Counted from the stretch's first letter, positions 17,220 to 26,785 are shown. The stretch: DNA of 64,000 bases from Promethearchaeota archaeon (GCA_030603385.1 JAUVXW010000008.1:1-64000); one strand, 5' to 3'. The notes: generated by a model from the sequence alone, not told the origin. Program-made: numbers and translations.

Positions 17220-18041
17220 ATGAAGTTAATGATAATCATGGATAATTATCAAAATTCTAAGGAAAACCCACTAGCAATGGAAATGCTAGGTATTGGTTTA
17301 GTTGAAATTTCACAAATAGATATAGAAGCTAAATTTAATGTGCTATTCCAGAAAGGAATAGGGGTACCACTTATTCAAAATATTATTGAATTATATAAAA
17401 AAGAAATTATTCATAAAAAGCAGGGGAATTCGATAATTCCCTTAGAAAAATTCACGATCTTTATTCACTATTTTGAAAATCACAATCATAATATATTAGT
17501 TATAATTTATATGGAAAAAAAAGATAGTTCAGTAAATTTTTCTAAGTTATATTTCTTATCGAGAAAAATAAATAGGAAATTTCAGTTAAATGAACCTGTC
17601 TCAAATATAATAGAAGATTTTGATACAGTTGTGGAAGTTCCCAGAACAGATGGGATCATAGCAATTTTTATTATAGGTTCAACAGGAAGTCCATATATAT
17701 CTAAAATTAATAAGGATAGATCTGAAATCGCAGATCATGAAGTTCACATAGGGGGTTTCATTTCTGCTTTATTATCATTTTCAAACACGATTATTGGAGA
17801 AGAAACTGGAGCAAAATTAAAAGAAATTAACTTTGGTAATCAACAATTCTATGTTATATCGAAGAGCAACGTGATTTTTGCTTTTTTGGTCGAAAACATG
17901 AACTCATTAATTCAAAGATACATGTACTTACTTGCTGACGAATTCCTCTACCAATTTAAGAATCGTATAAAAGACTTTAACGGGGATATAACCCCATTCA
18001 ACTGTTTTGAAGAAAAAATTAATCAATATTTTATAATATAA
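17220..18041 (+). CDS. Tandem longin/roadblock-like protein
   Basis: The 273-residue cytosolic protein has two similar halves. Each runs strands, a helix, then strands. The first is LFQKGIGVPLIQNIIELYKK through FTIFIHYFENHNHNILVIIY. The second is IIAIFIIGSTGSPYISKINK then GGFISALLSFSNTIIGEE then FYVISKSNVIFAFLVEN. The second half matches the strand-helix-strand pattern of longin/roadblock-like domains used by Asgard small-GTPase systems. It is the first gene of the chemosensory cluster, 18 bases before cheW, so it may link the array to the roadblock-GTPase protein encoded downstream. The assignment rests on fold pattern only. Several ATGs lie near the start. Confidence 0.55.
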   Translation: MKLMIIMDNYQNSKENPLAMEMLGIGLVEISQIDIEAKFNVLFQKGIGVPLIQNIIELYKKEIIHKKQGNSIIPLEKFTIFIHYFENHNHNILVIIYMEKKDSSVNFSKLYFLSRKINRKFQLNEPVSNIIEDFDTVVEVPRTDGIIAIFIIGSTGSPYISKINKDRSEIADHEVHIGGFISALLSFSNTIIGEETGAKLKEINFGNQQFYVISKSNVIFAFLVENMNSLIQRYMYLLADEFLYQFKNRIKDFNGDITPFNCFEEKINQYFII

Positions 18042-18059
18042 AAAAGAGGTATAAAGAAA

Positions 18060-18596
18060 ATGATTCAAGACCAGGAATATAAAGATATAAATCAAGTTTC
18101 CATCCTTATTTTTCAAATTGGATGGGAACAATTTGTTATTGACCTTCTTGATGTTAAAGAAATAATTCAAGCAGGACAAATAAGAAAATTGCCAAAAAGC
18201 TTAGATTACATAGATGGAATTTACAATTACAGAGGAGAGATAATACACGTCGTTAATTTGAAAAAGAAATTAAACTTGAATGAATACATGCTATATCGTT
18301 CTAAGAACTCCTCTACAGAAGAAGAAAATTACAGTAACACAAAGAGGTACATAATTATTCTAAAAGTGGATAATAACCTTATTGGATTTTATGTTAATCG
18401 CATCATAAACATTGATCACATCGATGTCAGCGAAATTATAGGACTAAGTCCAATATTTCAAACAAGTGTTGCTATGGAATACATAAAAGGAGTCATAAAT
18501 TTTAAAGAAAGACCAAGAATCATGCTTGATTTAGGCAAGATTCTTTACGAAGTTGAGAAATTTAAAATCCAACAAGATTTGTCATCTTTGACATAA
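18060..18596 (+). CDS. cheW: Chemotaxis coupling protein CheW
   Basis: The 178-residue protein is a single CheW domain: FQIGWEQFVIDLLDVKEIIQ, then RKLPKSLDYIDGIYNYRGEIIHVVNL, then a late MEYIKGVINFKERPRIMLDL. The signatures N/Y-RG-E and the ending strand are typical. It couples receptors to CheA at the cytoplasmic side of arrays. It has an insert of ~20 residues (RSKNSSTEEENYSN) in a surface loop. It follows the longin-like gene by 18 bases and precedes cheY. Confidence 0.92.
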   Translation: MIQDQEYKDINQVSILIFQIGWEQFVIDLLDVKEIIQAGQIRKLPKSLDYIDGIYNYRGEIIHVVNLKKKLNLNEYMLYRSKNSSTEEENYSNTKRYIIILKVDNNLIGFYVNRIINIDHIDVSEIIGLSPIFQTSVAMEYIKGVINFKERPRIMLDLGKILYEVEKFKIQQDLSSLT

Positions 18597-18630
18597 AAAT
18601 AAATTTAAAATAAAAAATGGAGTTGATTAA

Positions 18631-19026
18631 ATGACAAACGAAAAACGTTCAGTATTGATTGTGGATGACGCCCAATTTACACGGAATATGCTAAAGAACA
18701 TCATTAGCAAGATTGAATTAATCGAAGTTATTGGTGAAGCTGCTAATGGTGTTGAGGCAATCTCCTTGTATAAAAAATTAAATCCTGATTTGGTTACTAT
18801 GGATTTAGTTATGCCAGAAAAGGGGGGTATTGAAGCAACAGAAGAGATCTTAAAAATTAATCCGAAAGCATTAATTGTAGTAGTATCAGCATTAGGACAA
18901 GAAGCTTTAGTCCTTGAAGCAGCAAAGAAGGGAGCAAAAGATTTTATTCAAAAACCTTTCAAGACTGAACAAATACTTGAGGTAATGGATCGTATACTAA
19001 AGAATAAGAAAGCTGTTAAAAAATAA
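18631..19026 (+). CDS. cheY: Chemotaxis response regulator CheY
   Basis: This 131-residue single REC domain has all key residues: acidic pair VDDAQ (Asp12, Asp13), phospho-acceptor Asp58 in TMDLVMP, Ser86 of VVVSALG in the Thr/Ser switch position, and Lys108 in FIQKPF. It is the diffusible output of CheA, and in archaea it normally acts through CheF on the archaellum; neither is in the window. It lies between cheW and cheA, with ~30-base gaps. Confidence 0.95.
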   Translation: MTNEKRSVLIVDDAQFTRNMLKNIISKIELIEVIGEAANGVEAISLYKKLNPDLVTMDLVMPEKGGIEATEEILKINPKALIVVVSALGQEALVLEAAKKGAKDFIQKPFKTEQILEVMDRILKNKKAVKK

Positions 19027-19054
19027 ATAGTAAATTAAATAATGGGGTGATTAA

Positions 19055-21139
19055 GTGGCATCTAACGACGATATTAAGCTTTTTATAAGTGAAGCAGAAG
19101 ATCTTATTCAAAAGACTGAGGATGAGATTCTTAATTTAGAAGAGAATCCAGAAAATCCTAAACCAATTCAGGCACTTTTTTTTACTTTTCACACGCTTAA
19201 AGGCCTTACAGCTATGGCTGGATTTGAAAACCTTTCAAAATTTTGTCATCACTTTGAAACCTTTTTAGATCATACTAAAGATAAAAAAGTATCAGCGAAA
19301 AAGCGTACAAACTTTATTGATATGCTATTTGAAAGTTTAGATGTGCTTCGTAATTTCATAAAAAAAGTAAAAAAAGGAGATTTAACAGATATTGATGATA
19401 GGTTTGTTGATGAAATAAAAGGAAGTTTCGATAATTTTGAAGCAGAATTCGAAATAACTTTTATCCAACCAATTTCTATAGATGAAATTACGAAAATATT
19501 AAGCAATAAGCAAAAAAAACCTTACAAAATATACATCCGCTTAGAAGATACATGCGTATTCAAAAAAGTAAGATTATTTATCATTTTTCGAGCCTTGAAT
19601 GGAATTGGTCGAATTTGTTGGACTAATCCAGCTCCGGAATCTTTAGAAAAAACAATTTTGAAGAATGAATTTGAAATCTTTTATATTAGTCAAAAAAATA
19701 AACCTGAAATTTCTCAAGTTTTAGACGAGATTTTAGAAATTGAGAATATAGTTGTTTCAACATTAAAACCTCAGGAATTTAAAAGCATAATTGCAGATCT
19801 TAAGGAAAAATGGGAGAATGAACAAGCAGAAACAGCGAGCCAAGAAATTGAGGAAGAAAGCATATATGAAGAGGTATTAATTGATGAAGGTCTTGAGCGA
19901 GTTAGTAATATTGTAGAAGATTACTCGGATAAAAGCGTTAAAATTACAAGTGTAAAAGTAAACATTGAAAATATAGAGGAATTAATGAATTATTTTGGAG
20001 AACTGGTGATAATGAAAAATCATATCAGCCAACTTTTAAAAGATAAACATGATAGAGCAATAAATAGGCTTTTTGATAAAATGGACAAACCCTTTTTAGA
20101 TATTCAAGAAATACTTTTTAAACTGAAGTTGGTTAGAGTTGAATCAACTTTTAGAAAGTATAAAAGGCTTGTTCGAGATGTAGCAAACGAAACAGGTAAA
20201 AAATTAAGACTGATTTTACAAGGAACAAATGTAGAGATTGACAGAAAGATATTAGAAGAACTAAATTCTCCTTTCGTTCATTTAATACGAAATGCTATTT
20301 CTCATGGCATTGAATTACCAAAAGAAAGAAAGAGAAAAGGTAAGAATGAACTAGGAATTTTAAGGTTAAAAACATACAGAAAAGCAGGTTCTATCTATAT
20401 TGAAGTACAAGATGATGGGGCGGGTATAAATTATGACAAAATCAAACAGAAAATCGTTAAGAAGGGTTACTATGATCGTGAAGAAGTTAAAGAATTAACT
20501 AATGAAGCTTTGAATAAATTTATTATAATGCCCGGATTTTCAACTTTATCTGATGCTGATATAATTTCAGGAAGAGGAATGGGACTGGCTATAGTTGCTG
20601 AGAAGATAAAAGAATTAGGAGGGGATTTTCTTATTGAATCGCAAAAAGATACTGGAACTAAAATTACTTTGGTAGTTCCTTTTACAAAGGCAATACTAAG
20701 AGCACAATTATTACAAGTTTCAGAGGATTTATTTGCTATTCCAACTGAGAATATTAAACAAATATATTTCTTCAATCAATATAAAATAGAATACGTAGAA
20801 GGCAAACAATATTATAAAATAGATTCAAAACTAATACCTGTAATTTTCTTAGACCAACACTTAAGAATGGTTGATCTAATTGATACAAATTCTCATAAAA
20901 AAATAGCTGTATGGTGCCAAAAAGATGAGGATAATTCTGCTATACTTGTTGCAGATAAACAACTTCAACAATTAGATGTAGTTGTGAAGCCGTTTACATC
21001 AAGTTATTCTGATTCTCGTGATATTTTGGGATCTACAATTACTGGAGAAGGTTCAATTTGTCTCATCCTAGATGTATTGAACATTATATCAAGACAGTCA
21101 TCTGAATATGAAATATCTTTAATAAATAAAATAAATTAA
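19055..21139 (+). CDS. cheA: Chemotaxis histidine kinase CheA
   Basis: The 694-residue protein begins with an HPt domain (phospho-acceptor His46 in FTFHTLKGLTAMAGF). A response-regulator docking region spans ~150-260, and the dimerisation helices start near 295 (VKVNIENIEELMNYFGELV). The HATPase has N box HLIRNAISHGIELP, DDGAGIN and GRGMGLAIVAEKI. The C-terminal CheW-like P5 domain spans ~550-694. It autophosphorylates and passes phosphate to CheY and the CheB receivers. A GTG start at 19055 follows a GGGGTGATTAA ribosome-binding region. The kinase appears complete. Confidence 0.95.
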   Translation: MASNDDIKLFISEAEDLIQKTEDEILNLEENPENPKPIQALFFTFHTLKGLTAMAGFENLSKFCHHFETFLDHTKDKKVSAKKRTNFIDMLFESLDVLRNFIKKVKKGDLTDIDDRFVDEIKGSFDNFEAEFEITFIQPISIDEITKILSNKQKKPYKIYIRLEDTCVFKKVRLFIIFRALNGIGRICWTNPAPESLEKTILKNEFEIFYISQKNKPEISQVLDEILEIENIVVSTLKPQEFKSIIADLKEKWENEQAETASQEIEEESIYEEVLIDEGLERVSNIVEDYSDKSVKITSVKVNIENIEELMNYFGELVIMKNHISQLLKDKHDRAINRLFDKMDKPFLDIQEILFKLKLVRVESTFRKYKRLVRDVANETGKKLRLILQGTNVEIDRKILEELNSPFVHLIRNAISHGIELPKERKRKGKNELGILRLKTYRKAGSIYIEVQDDGAGINYDKIKQKIVKKGYYDREEVKELTNEALNKFIIMPGFSTLSDADIISGRGMGLAIVAEKIKELGGDFLIESQKDTGTKITLVVPFTKAILRAQLLQVSEDLFAIPTENIKQIYFFNQYKIEYVEGKQYYKIDSKLIPVIFLDQHLRMVDLIDTNSHKKIAVWCQKDEDNSAILVADKQLQQLDVVVKPFTSSYSDSRDILGSTITGEGSICLILDVLNIISRQSSEYEISLINKIN

Positions 21140-21202
21140 ATTTTTTTTTAAAAAATAAATAAAAAATTTCACTGAATTAATAAAAATTTGGAGGAAAAAG
21201 AA

Positions 21203-23212
21203 ATGGGTTTTAAGAAGGTTAACCAAGACGAATTAAAAACAAATGGTGGTCCAAGTTTTCTCGGTATGCCTATAAGAGAAGTAGGAAAGATAGTACAAAC
21301 TAAAAAGAGAGAGAAAAAAATTGATTCAAGTTCACTTGGCTCAATCTCAGAGATATTGATACTTAATGAAGAATTTTTAGAATATCAATTTCATGACAAT
21401 GGGAAAAGGAAAGCTTTAGCAGGCTATGGAAACATAGTAGTTTTTAACAACTCACTTAAAGATAGAATTTGGGATACTTTTTTAAAATTTACAGGAACTC
21501 AATTTGATAATCAGGATTCAGAAAAAGGTATGCATTTGGTAATTTTTGAACCCAATTCAAATAAAATTTTGAAATATGAAATTGTAAATTCAGAAATATT
21601 ACCTGATTTAGTAACTGTAAATGAAAGTATAGAAAATTTGAACCAAGACATTAAAAATGTAAAGAATAGTGATTTTGAGGAAGAAAACACAATAAATGAT
21701 AATCAAATAAATCATATGTTGCTATTAGGAATAGAAAATAAAGTAAAATTTTCTATATCAGTAGAAAATGTTTCTTCCACAATTCTAGAAAATGTAAAAC
21801 TAAAAAAACAATTCTCAAATAATTTCTATGATTTAGATTTTAAAGGTTCATTGAGTAAAGACATTGAAATTACTAACAATTACATTGAATACCCTGTTAA
21901 GAATCTAAATCCCGGAGAGAAAGTAGAAATAATTCTTCTTGCGAACATATTTCCAAAAAAGAAAGAAAATATCAAGACTGGGAGAATAGAAGTATCATTT
22001 AATTTGAAGAATCAAACTATTTCAGAAGTAGAAATCAACCATTTCTCTGCTTATTCTCATGCTATGCATGCTATTAGAAAAACAGAGAAAGAATTTGCTC
22101 CTAATCAATGGGATTGTTCTTTAGTATTCGGAAATCATAGCGATTTTAAGATGAAATTAAATTCAATTCTAATTTTAGATAAAACTAAAAAGAATAAACT
22201 ATTAGAACTTGATTTTAGTGATAAAGTGGTAATGATGGCTCCAGGAGAGAGCTATGAAACAGAGCATTTTGATTATCAAGATGAAGGAGAACCAACTTTT
22301 TCAAGAAAAGTAGATTATTCAGTAGATTACAAAGTTGAGAAAAATTCTATGATTACAGTTCAAGTTGAAGATAATATGTTTAAAGTTGCTAATGCGATTA
22401 TCAAAAAGAAAATTGCTGAACGGGAAATTAAGTCATTTGAAGAATCAAAAGTTAATACAGAGTTCATAGTGAATAATCGAGGCACCATGCCAATAAAGGG
22501 AATTATTGCTAAAGAAAGAATACCTGCAGACTTTTTACCACCAAGGGAAGTCTCAAATTTTAAATTCCTAAATTCTTCTGGGGAATTAAAACTTGAGGAT
22601 ATATATTTAAGAATTAGTCCTGATGATGACGATCCAACACACGAGCACGTTTTAGAATTGAATGTTAATTTGGAAACTAATCACGGGAGTACTCTAATAG
22701 GAGTAGATGACTTTTTAGAAGTTAAATACCCTTTAACTGCTGTAACTCCAAATTATGAAAATCATTATGAGTTTCCATTAGAGATACAATCTTATTATTC
22801 GAAATTTTTAGAGTCTGAGCTAGAGGAATATTATGTAATCACTAATAATATCGCTGATATGGAAAAATCCTCTCTAAAAGTTACTCATAAACGTCGTAAA
22901 ATAATGATAGGAAAGGAAATCTTCCCTGGAAGAAGCAGCAATGAGTTTGCAATTTATATCACTGCAAAAAATGGTTCAAACATAAAATTATCAGATGTGA
23001 GTGTCACTGATACATTTCCAGATTCATTTGAATTAGTTTCTTCAAATATTGACCATAAACTTAGTAAAGTTGATAAGTCAGGAGAGCGTAGAATATCTTT
23101 TAGTCTTGATATTTTACAACCATATCAAGAAAGAGAGATAATGTACTATTTAAAAAACATTGCAGGAAAGGAGATTAGATTTTCAGAATTAGAATCATTT
23201 TTTATTGGTTAA
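21203..23212 (+). CDS. Multi-beta-sandwich protein in che cluster
   Basis: This 669-residue protein has no signal peptide or transmembrane segment, so it is cytosolic. The N-terminal ~70 residues are low in structure, followed by a mixed region. The rest looks like several repeated immunoglobulin-like beta-sandwich domains, with NPGEKVEIILLANIF, EFIVNNRGTMPIKGIIAKERI and ITAKNGSNIKLSDVSVTDTFP. These patterns match DUF11/CARDB-like repeats normally found on surface proteins. A strong GGAGGAAAAAG site 12 bases before the ATG at 21203 selects that start over the TTG at 21188. It is placed between cheA and the CheW-CheC fusion, and it may scaffold the array. I cannot name the family. Confidence 0.6.
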   Translation: MGFKKVNQDELKTNGGPSFLGMPIREVGKIVQTKKREKKIDSSSLGSISEILILNEEFLEYQFHDNGKRKALAGYGNIVVFNNSLKDRIWDTFLKFTGTQFDNQDSEKGMHLVIFEPNSNKILKYEIVNSEILPDLVTVNESIENLNQDIKNVKNSDFEEENTINDNQINHMLLLGIENKVKFSISVENVSSTILENVKLKKQFSNNFYDLDFKGSLSKDIEITNNYIEYPVKNLNPGEKVEIILLANIFPKKKENIKTGRIEVSFNLKNQTISEVEINHFSAYSHAMHAIRKTEKEFAPNQWDCSLVFGNHSDFKMKLNSILILDKTKKNKLLELDFSDKVVMMAPGESYETEHFDYQDEGEPTFSRKVDYSVDYKVEKNSMITVQVEDNMFKVANAIIKKKIAEREIKSFEESKVNTEFIVNNRGTMPIKGIIAKERIPADFLPPREVSNFKFLNSSGELKLEDIYLRISPDDDDPTHEHVLELNVNLETNHGSTLIGVDDFLEVKYPLTAVTPNYENHYEFPLEIQSYYSKFLESELEEYYVITNNIADMEKSSLKVTHKRRKIMIGKEIFPGRSSNEFAIYITAKNGSNIKLSDVSVTDTFPDSFELVSSNIDHKLSKVDKSGERRISFSLDILQPYQEREIMYYLKNIAGKEIRFSELESFFIG

Positions 23213-23257
23213 ATTAAATTATTTAAAAAAAAAGAAGAAAAAACTGGAGGAAAAATA

Positions 23258-24109
23258 ATGAATTTACAGTTTTATGAAACAATACAAGATAAGTCAAAAA
23301 AATATTTGACATATCTAATTGACCAGATACTACCAAAATTCACAATCGGTGAATTTAAGTATTTTTTAGAAGATTTAACAAATAATACCACTAAAACTAG
23401 TAAAGGAACTAAGGGACAAAAGACTAAATCAACAGAGGAATTTATTAAAATCGGAGATGATGGTGGAAAATTTGCAGAATTATCAAAATTAGATGAAAGC
23501 CAAAGAAAAATACTATTTCAAATTTTCATTAGTAGGGAAGTAAATGACAAAATGGCAGTAAAATGGCGTTTTTATCAATATATAAAATATCACTTAGGCC
23601 TGAATATAAAAACTGTAAAGGTTAATAGGGCATCTAAACATTTTGTTGATTTCATTATTGAAACAGATGAAAAAGAAATAATATTTGTTTCATGCCATGA
23701 TATTTTGGAATTAAATAGATTTAAAGAGGTTTTAAATCAAACAGCTGAGTTTGCTAAGAAACAAAATTTATCCCCTAATAGAATCATTTTTTCTGCTTGT
23801 AAATCATTTCGAAACATACCCATTGAAGAATCATTCAAAATCGGCAATACAGAGATAACTCCAGAGTTGTGGATCGAATGGATTGAAGAAAATCTCCCTT
23901 ATGATAGAGAGGATCTTTTAATAGTCAATAACTCAGAGTTAAAGTTAGCAGGATTTAACTTCACAAGTACAGAAGATTTACTTAATTACATATACCATAG
24001 TTCAAATGGTGGTCAAATTTCAATTTTTAAACAATCAGATTTTTTTACTGAAGCCTCTGATAATGAAGCTGAAATAGAATTAGTCTGGAAAGGAATTATG
24101 ATAAAATAA
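23258..24109 (+). CDS. Unknown che-cluster protein
   Basis: The 283-residue cytosolic protein starts with helices (KKYLTYLIDQILPKFTIGEF). A lysine/threonine-rich linker follows, then an alpha/beta domain from about 95 on with HFVDFIIETDEKEIIFVSCHD, FAKKQNLSPNRIIFSACKSF, and an end with GNTEITPELWIEWIEE. That domain looks like a nuclease-like or REC-like fold, but no catalytic motif is clear. A strong GGAGG lies eight bases before the ATG. It lies 45 bases after the multi-beta-sandwich gene, so it is probably translated with it as a pair. The role is unknown. Confidence 0.55.
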   Translation: MNLQFYETIQDKSKKYLTYLIDQILPKFTIGEFKYFLEDLTNNTTKTSKGTKGQKTKSTEEFIKIGDDGGKFAELSKLDESQRKILFQIFISREVNDKMAVKWRFYQYIKYHLGLNIKTVKVNRASKHFVDFIIETDEKEIIFVSCHDILELNRFKEVLNQTAEFAKKQNLSPNRIIFSACKSFRNIPIEESFKIGNTEITPELWIEWIEENLPYDREDLLIVNNSELKLAGFNFTSTEDLLNYIYHSSNGGQISIFKQSDFFTEASDNEAEIELVWKGIMIK

Positions 24110-24141
24110 TATACAATATGAAAAGATAAAGGGTAATAATA

Positions 24142-26121
24142 ATGATAGAAAGTGAATATGAAAATTTAGAATATGAAGAAAATATAACCGCTGTCATTTT
24201 AAAAGTTCAAGATGAGAAATACCTTATCGAAGTTGAAAAAGTTAAAGAGATATATGTACCTGGAGAATCTATAATTCCAGTACCATTATCAGAAAAATCA
24301 ATTGTAGGAGTTATTAACATCAGGGGAGAAATTTATTCAATTATCTCATTAAAGCATAATATCTATGAAGATAGTGTAGATTATGCCTTAAATGACTATT
24401 CAAGGATTTTACTCTTAGAATGGGGAGACTTAAATATTGCCTTACTAGTAGACTCTGTAATCGGTGTAAGAGAATTTCCAATTTCAATTTTTAAACAGCA
24501 AGGTACAATTGTAAAAACTAATATAGATTTTAAATTTATAAAATTAACAGGTGTTTTTCAAGATGAACCACTTATTCTTTTAGATTTAGGTGCTTTAATC
24601 CAACCTTATACTAAGACTTTCGAAAGAAAAATAGAAAAGAAAACTGAAACAATCCCAATAGTCCCTGAAAAACCAAAAGTTGTACCTAAAAAAGCTAAAA
24701 AGCCTAAAGAGCCTGAAATAAGTCATATAGAATCTACGGTCATTATCCCACAATCACCTAAAATGCCAAAATTAACAAAGATTCCTAATGATGCAAAAGT
24801 TGTATTATCAGCTGAACAACAAGATACCCTTAAAGAAATGGGGAATATAGGAACAGGAAATGCGGTTACAGCATTATCTCGATTGATCAAAAAGAAAATC
24901 GATGTAACTCTTACAGATGTAGGAATTATATCTTTTGATCAACTAGTTGATCAATTTGGAGGACCTAAGGAGCGTGTTTGTGGAATTTTTTGTCATATAG
25001 ATGAGCCTTCGCAATCGACCATCTTGAACATATTTGATATGAAACCTTTAATGAGTCTAATCGCATCTTTAGCAGGAAAAAAATCAAAGATAGATCCTAA
25101 TAAAGTAAAATCCAAAAAAGACCTTGATGAATTCGCAATTTCAACAATTACTGAAATGGGAAACATTATGGCGGGGCACTATGCATCTGCATTAGCAGAT
25201 TTATTAGAAACTAAATTAATGATCGATATACCAGAGTTTGCTATGAGCAATGCCGGAGAGTTAGGAGAATTTCTCTCTCAAGAACTTAAATCTATTGCTG
25301 AATTTATATTAATAATTAAAACTTCTATAAATATATCTGAATTAAAGTTAAAAGGTATTTTCTTTTTAATCCCAGACATTAAGACTTTAAATATGTTTTT
25401 CAATAAACTTGGAATTGATCATGATTTACATGTTGAAAATTTAGTGGATAATCAAGAACCTAAACTATTAGATGTTGATAAGTTGAAACTCACAGAACTT
25501 CAGAGAGATGCTTTACAAGAGGTTGGAAATATAGGCGCTGGCAACGCAGCGAACGCCTTAGCTCAAATGATTAATAAAAGAGTTGACATTAATATTCCAT
25601 CAGTAGAGATGATAGAATTAGATGACTATGCGAAGAGGATCAGTAAAAAGGATGAAAAACTTCTAGTTGCATGGAGCAATATTGTCGGAAAGACGAGAGC
25701 TACAGTTCTTACGATGTTTAATATTAAAGATGCAATTGACATAACTTCAATAATAGTTGATGATCCTGGTAAAAAGAAAATTGATTTAAGAAAAGCAATT
25801 GAAAAGGCAGATGATTTTCCAGAGCTTTATAAAAGTGCTGTCTCAGAATTGGGACACATTTTAGGAAGCCATTATGTTAGTGCAATAGGAGACCTATTAG
25901 GGATACGATTAATGACTGAACCTCCTGATATCAGTGTAGATAAACCTACAGGTTTATTTAACATATTAAAAGAAGAAATTGGGCTCTTAAAGAAGTTATC
26001 TTTAGTAATTACCACAAGTGTTATTATTAAAGATATTGAAATTGTAGGTACGTTCCTATTCATTCCAAGTCTCGATACTCTACAAAATCTTTTAGATGCC
26101 TTATTAAATTTCTACTCTTAA
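24142..26121 (+). CDS. CheW-CheC-CheC fusion protein
   Basis: Residues ~10-165 form a CheW domain (VLEV-type strands, VIGVINIRGEIYSIISL). A Pro/Lys-rich linker (165-225) follows, then two CheC-like phosphatase domains (~228-420 and ~445-659). CheC active sites have S/D-X3-E-X2-N. In domain one both are present: DTLKEMGN and STITEMGN. In domain two the first is DALQEVGN, but the second is SAVSELGH, with His for Asn. The fusion would place a CheY-P phosphatase inside the receptor-kinase array, much as CheV places a receiver there. It is encoded after two unknown proteins and before the gelsolin-like gene. Both domains are in one continuous 659-residue frame. Confidence 0.88.
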   Translation: MIESEYENLEYEENITAVILKVQDEKYLIEVEKVKEIYVPGESIIPVPLSEKSIVGVINIRGEIYSIISLKHNIYEDSVDYALNDYSRILLLEWGDLNIALLVDSVIGVREFPISIFKQQGTIVKTNIDFKFIKLTGVFQDEPLILLDLGALIQPYTKTFERKIEKKTETIPIVPEKPKVVPKKAKKPKEPEISHIESTVIIPQSPKMPKLTKIPNDAKVVLSAEQQDTLKEMGNIGTGNAVTALSRLIKKKIDVTLTDVGIISFDQLVDQFGGPKERVCGIFCHIDEPSQSTILNIFDMKPLMSLIASLAGKKSKIDPNKVKSKKDLDEFAISTITEMGNIMAGHYASALADLLETKLMIDIPEFAMSNAGELGEFLSQELKSIAEFILIIKTSINISELKLKGIFFLIPDIKTLNMFFNKLGIDHDLHVENLVDNQEPKLLDVDKLKLTELQRDALQEVGNIGAGNAANALAQMINKRVDINIPSVEMIELDDYAKRISKKDEKLLVAWSNIVGKTRATVLTMFNIKDAIDITSIIVDDPGKKKIDLRKAIEKADDFPELYKSAVSELGHILGSHYVSAIGDLLGIRLMTEPPDISVDKPTGLFNILKEEIGLLKKLSLVITTSVIIKDIEIVGTFLFIPSLDTLQNLLDALLNFYS

Positions 26122-26230
26122 ATTTATTCTTTTCTAAAAATATATTTAATATATTTTTTTTTTTAATTTTAAGAAAATTTATTGAAACTTTTAATAAGTA
26201 TTTTCAAGCCTAAAAAAAAATGAACGAATT
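26122..26230 (+). promoter_or_regulatory. T-rich spacer, possible terminator and internal promoter
   Basis: The gap after the CheW-CheC gene has a run of T's (TTTTTTTTTTTTAATTTT near 26152) that can end archaeal transcription. It is followed by TATA-like sequence before the gelsolin-like ATG at 26231. It marks a possible break in the operon. Confidence 0.35.
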
Positions 26231-26785
26231 ATGTTAAAAACTGGCTATTATGATTATATATATAAAGTAGATGGAGAGAAAATAAAATTAAAACCAGAAA
26301 AGATTTTTGATGCTTCAGGAGTATATTTAATCGTAGATAAGGAGTTAAAACTCATATGGATTTGGTCGGGCAGTCATTCTCGTTTATTTCATAGATATAT
26401 GGCTGCGAATTGGGCCGGGAAATTAAAAACTAAAAAAAAATTCTATAATTTCAAGTATGAAGTAATTAAACAAGGGCTAGAACCCTCTGAATTCAGGATA
26501 ATTTATAAAGAAATCAAAGAAAATAGAACGGATTTAACATATCCAGGTCAATCGAGAAAGGATTCAATTAAAAGTAAACCGTTAGAGGAATATGTCTCAA
26601 GAACTTCGACTACTCGAATTAAAACAATGGATTTGCTTTCAGATAGCATTGTAATATCCAAATCTGATAAATCTAGAATAAAAAAAATATTAGTTGAAAT
26701 AAAGGAAATGCAAAGCCACATCAAATATTCTATTGAACATATTCAACAACGTTTTACTGTAATTGAAAAAATATTAGGAAGATAG
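26231..26785 (+). CDS. Gelsolin-like domain protein
   Basis: This 184-residue protein carries a single gelsolin-like domain at about residues 10-98: GVYLIVDKELKLIWIWSG matches the family's strand turn (VFLLDxxxEIFVWxG), followed by a helix (RYMAANWAGKL) and VIKQGLEPSEFRIIYKEI, which matches the conserved V-x-x-G-x-E-P-x-x-F ending. The C-terminal ~70 residues are basic and then helical (IKKILVEIKEMQSHIKYSIEHI). Gelsolin domains bind and sever actin in eukaryotes, and single-domain forms occur in Asgard archaea. Its place between CheW-CheC and cheR is unusual. Assignment is from pattern resemblance; profile search would settle it. Confidence 0.65.
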   Translation: MLKTGYYDYIYKVDGEKIKLKPEKIFDASGVYLIVDKELKLIWIWSGSHSRLFHRYMAANWAGKLKTKKKFYNFKYEVIKQGLEPSEFRIIYKEIKENRTDLTYPGQSRKDSIKSKPLEEYVSRTSTTRIKTMDLLSDSIVISKSDKSRIKKILVEIKEMQSHIKYSIEHIQQRFTVIEKILGR

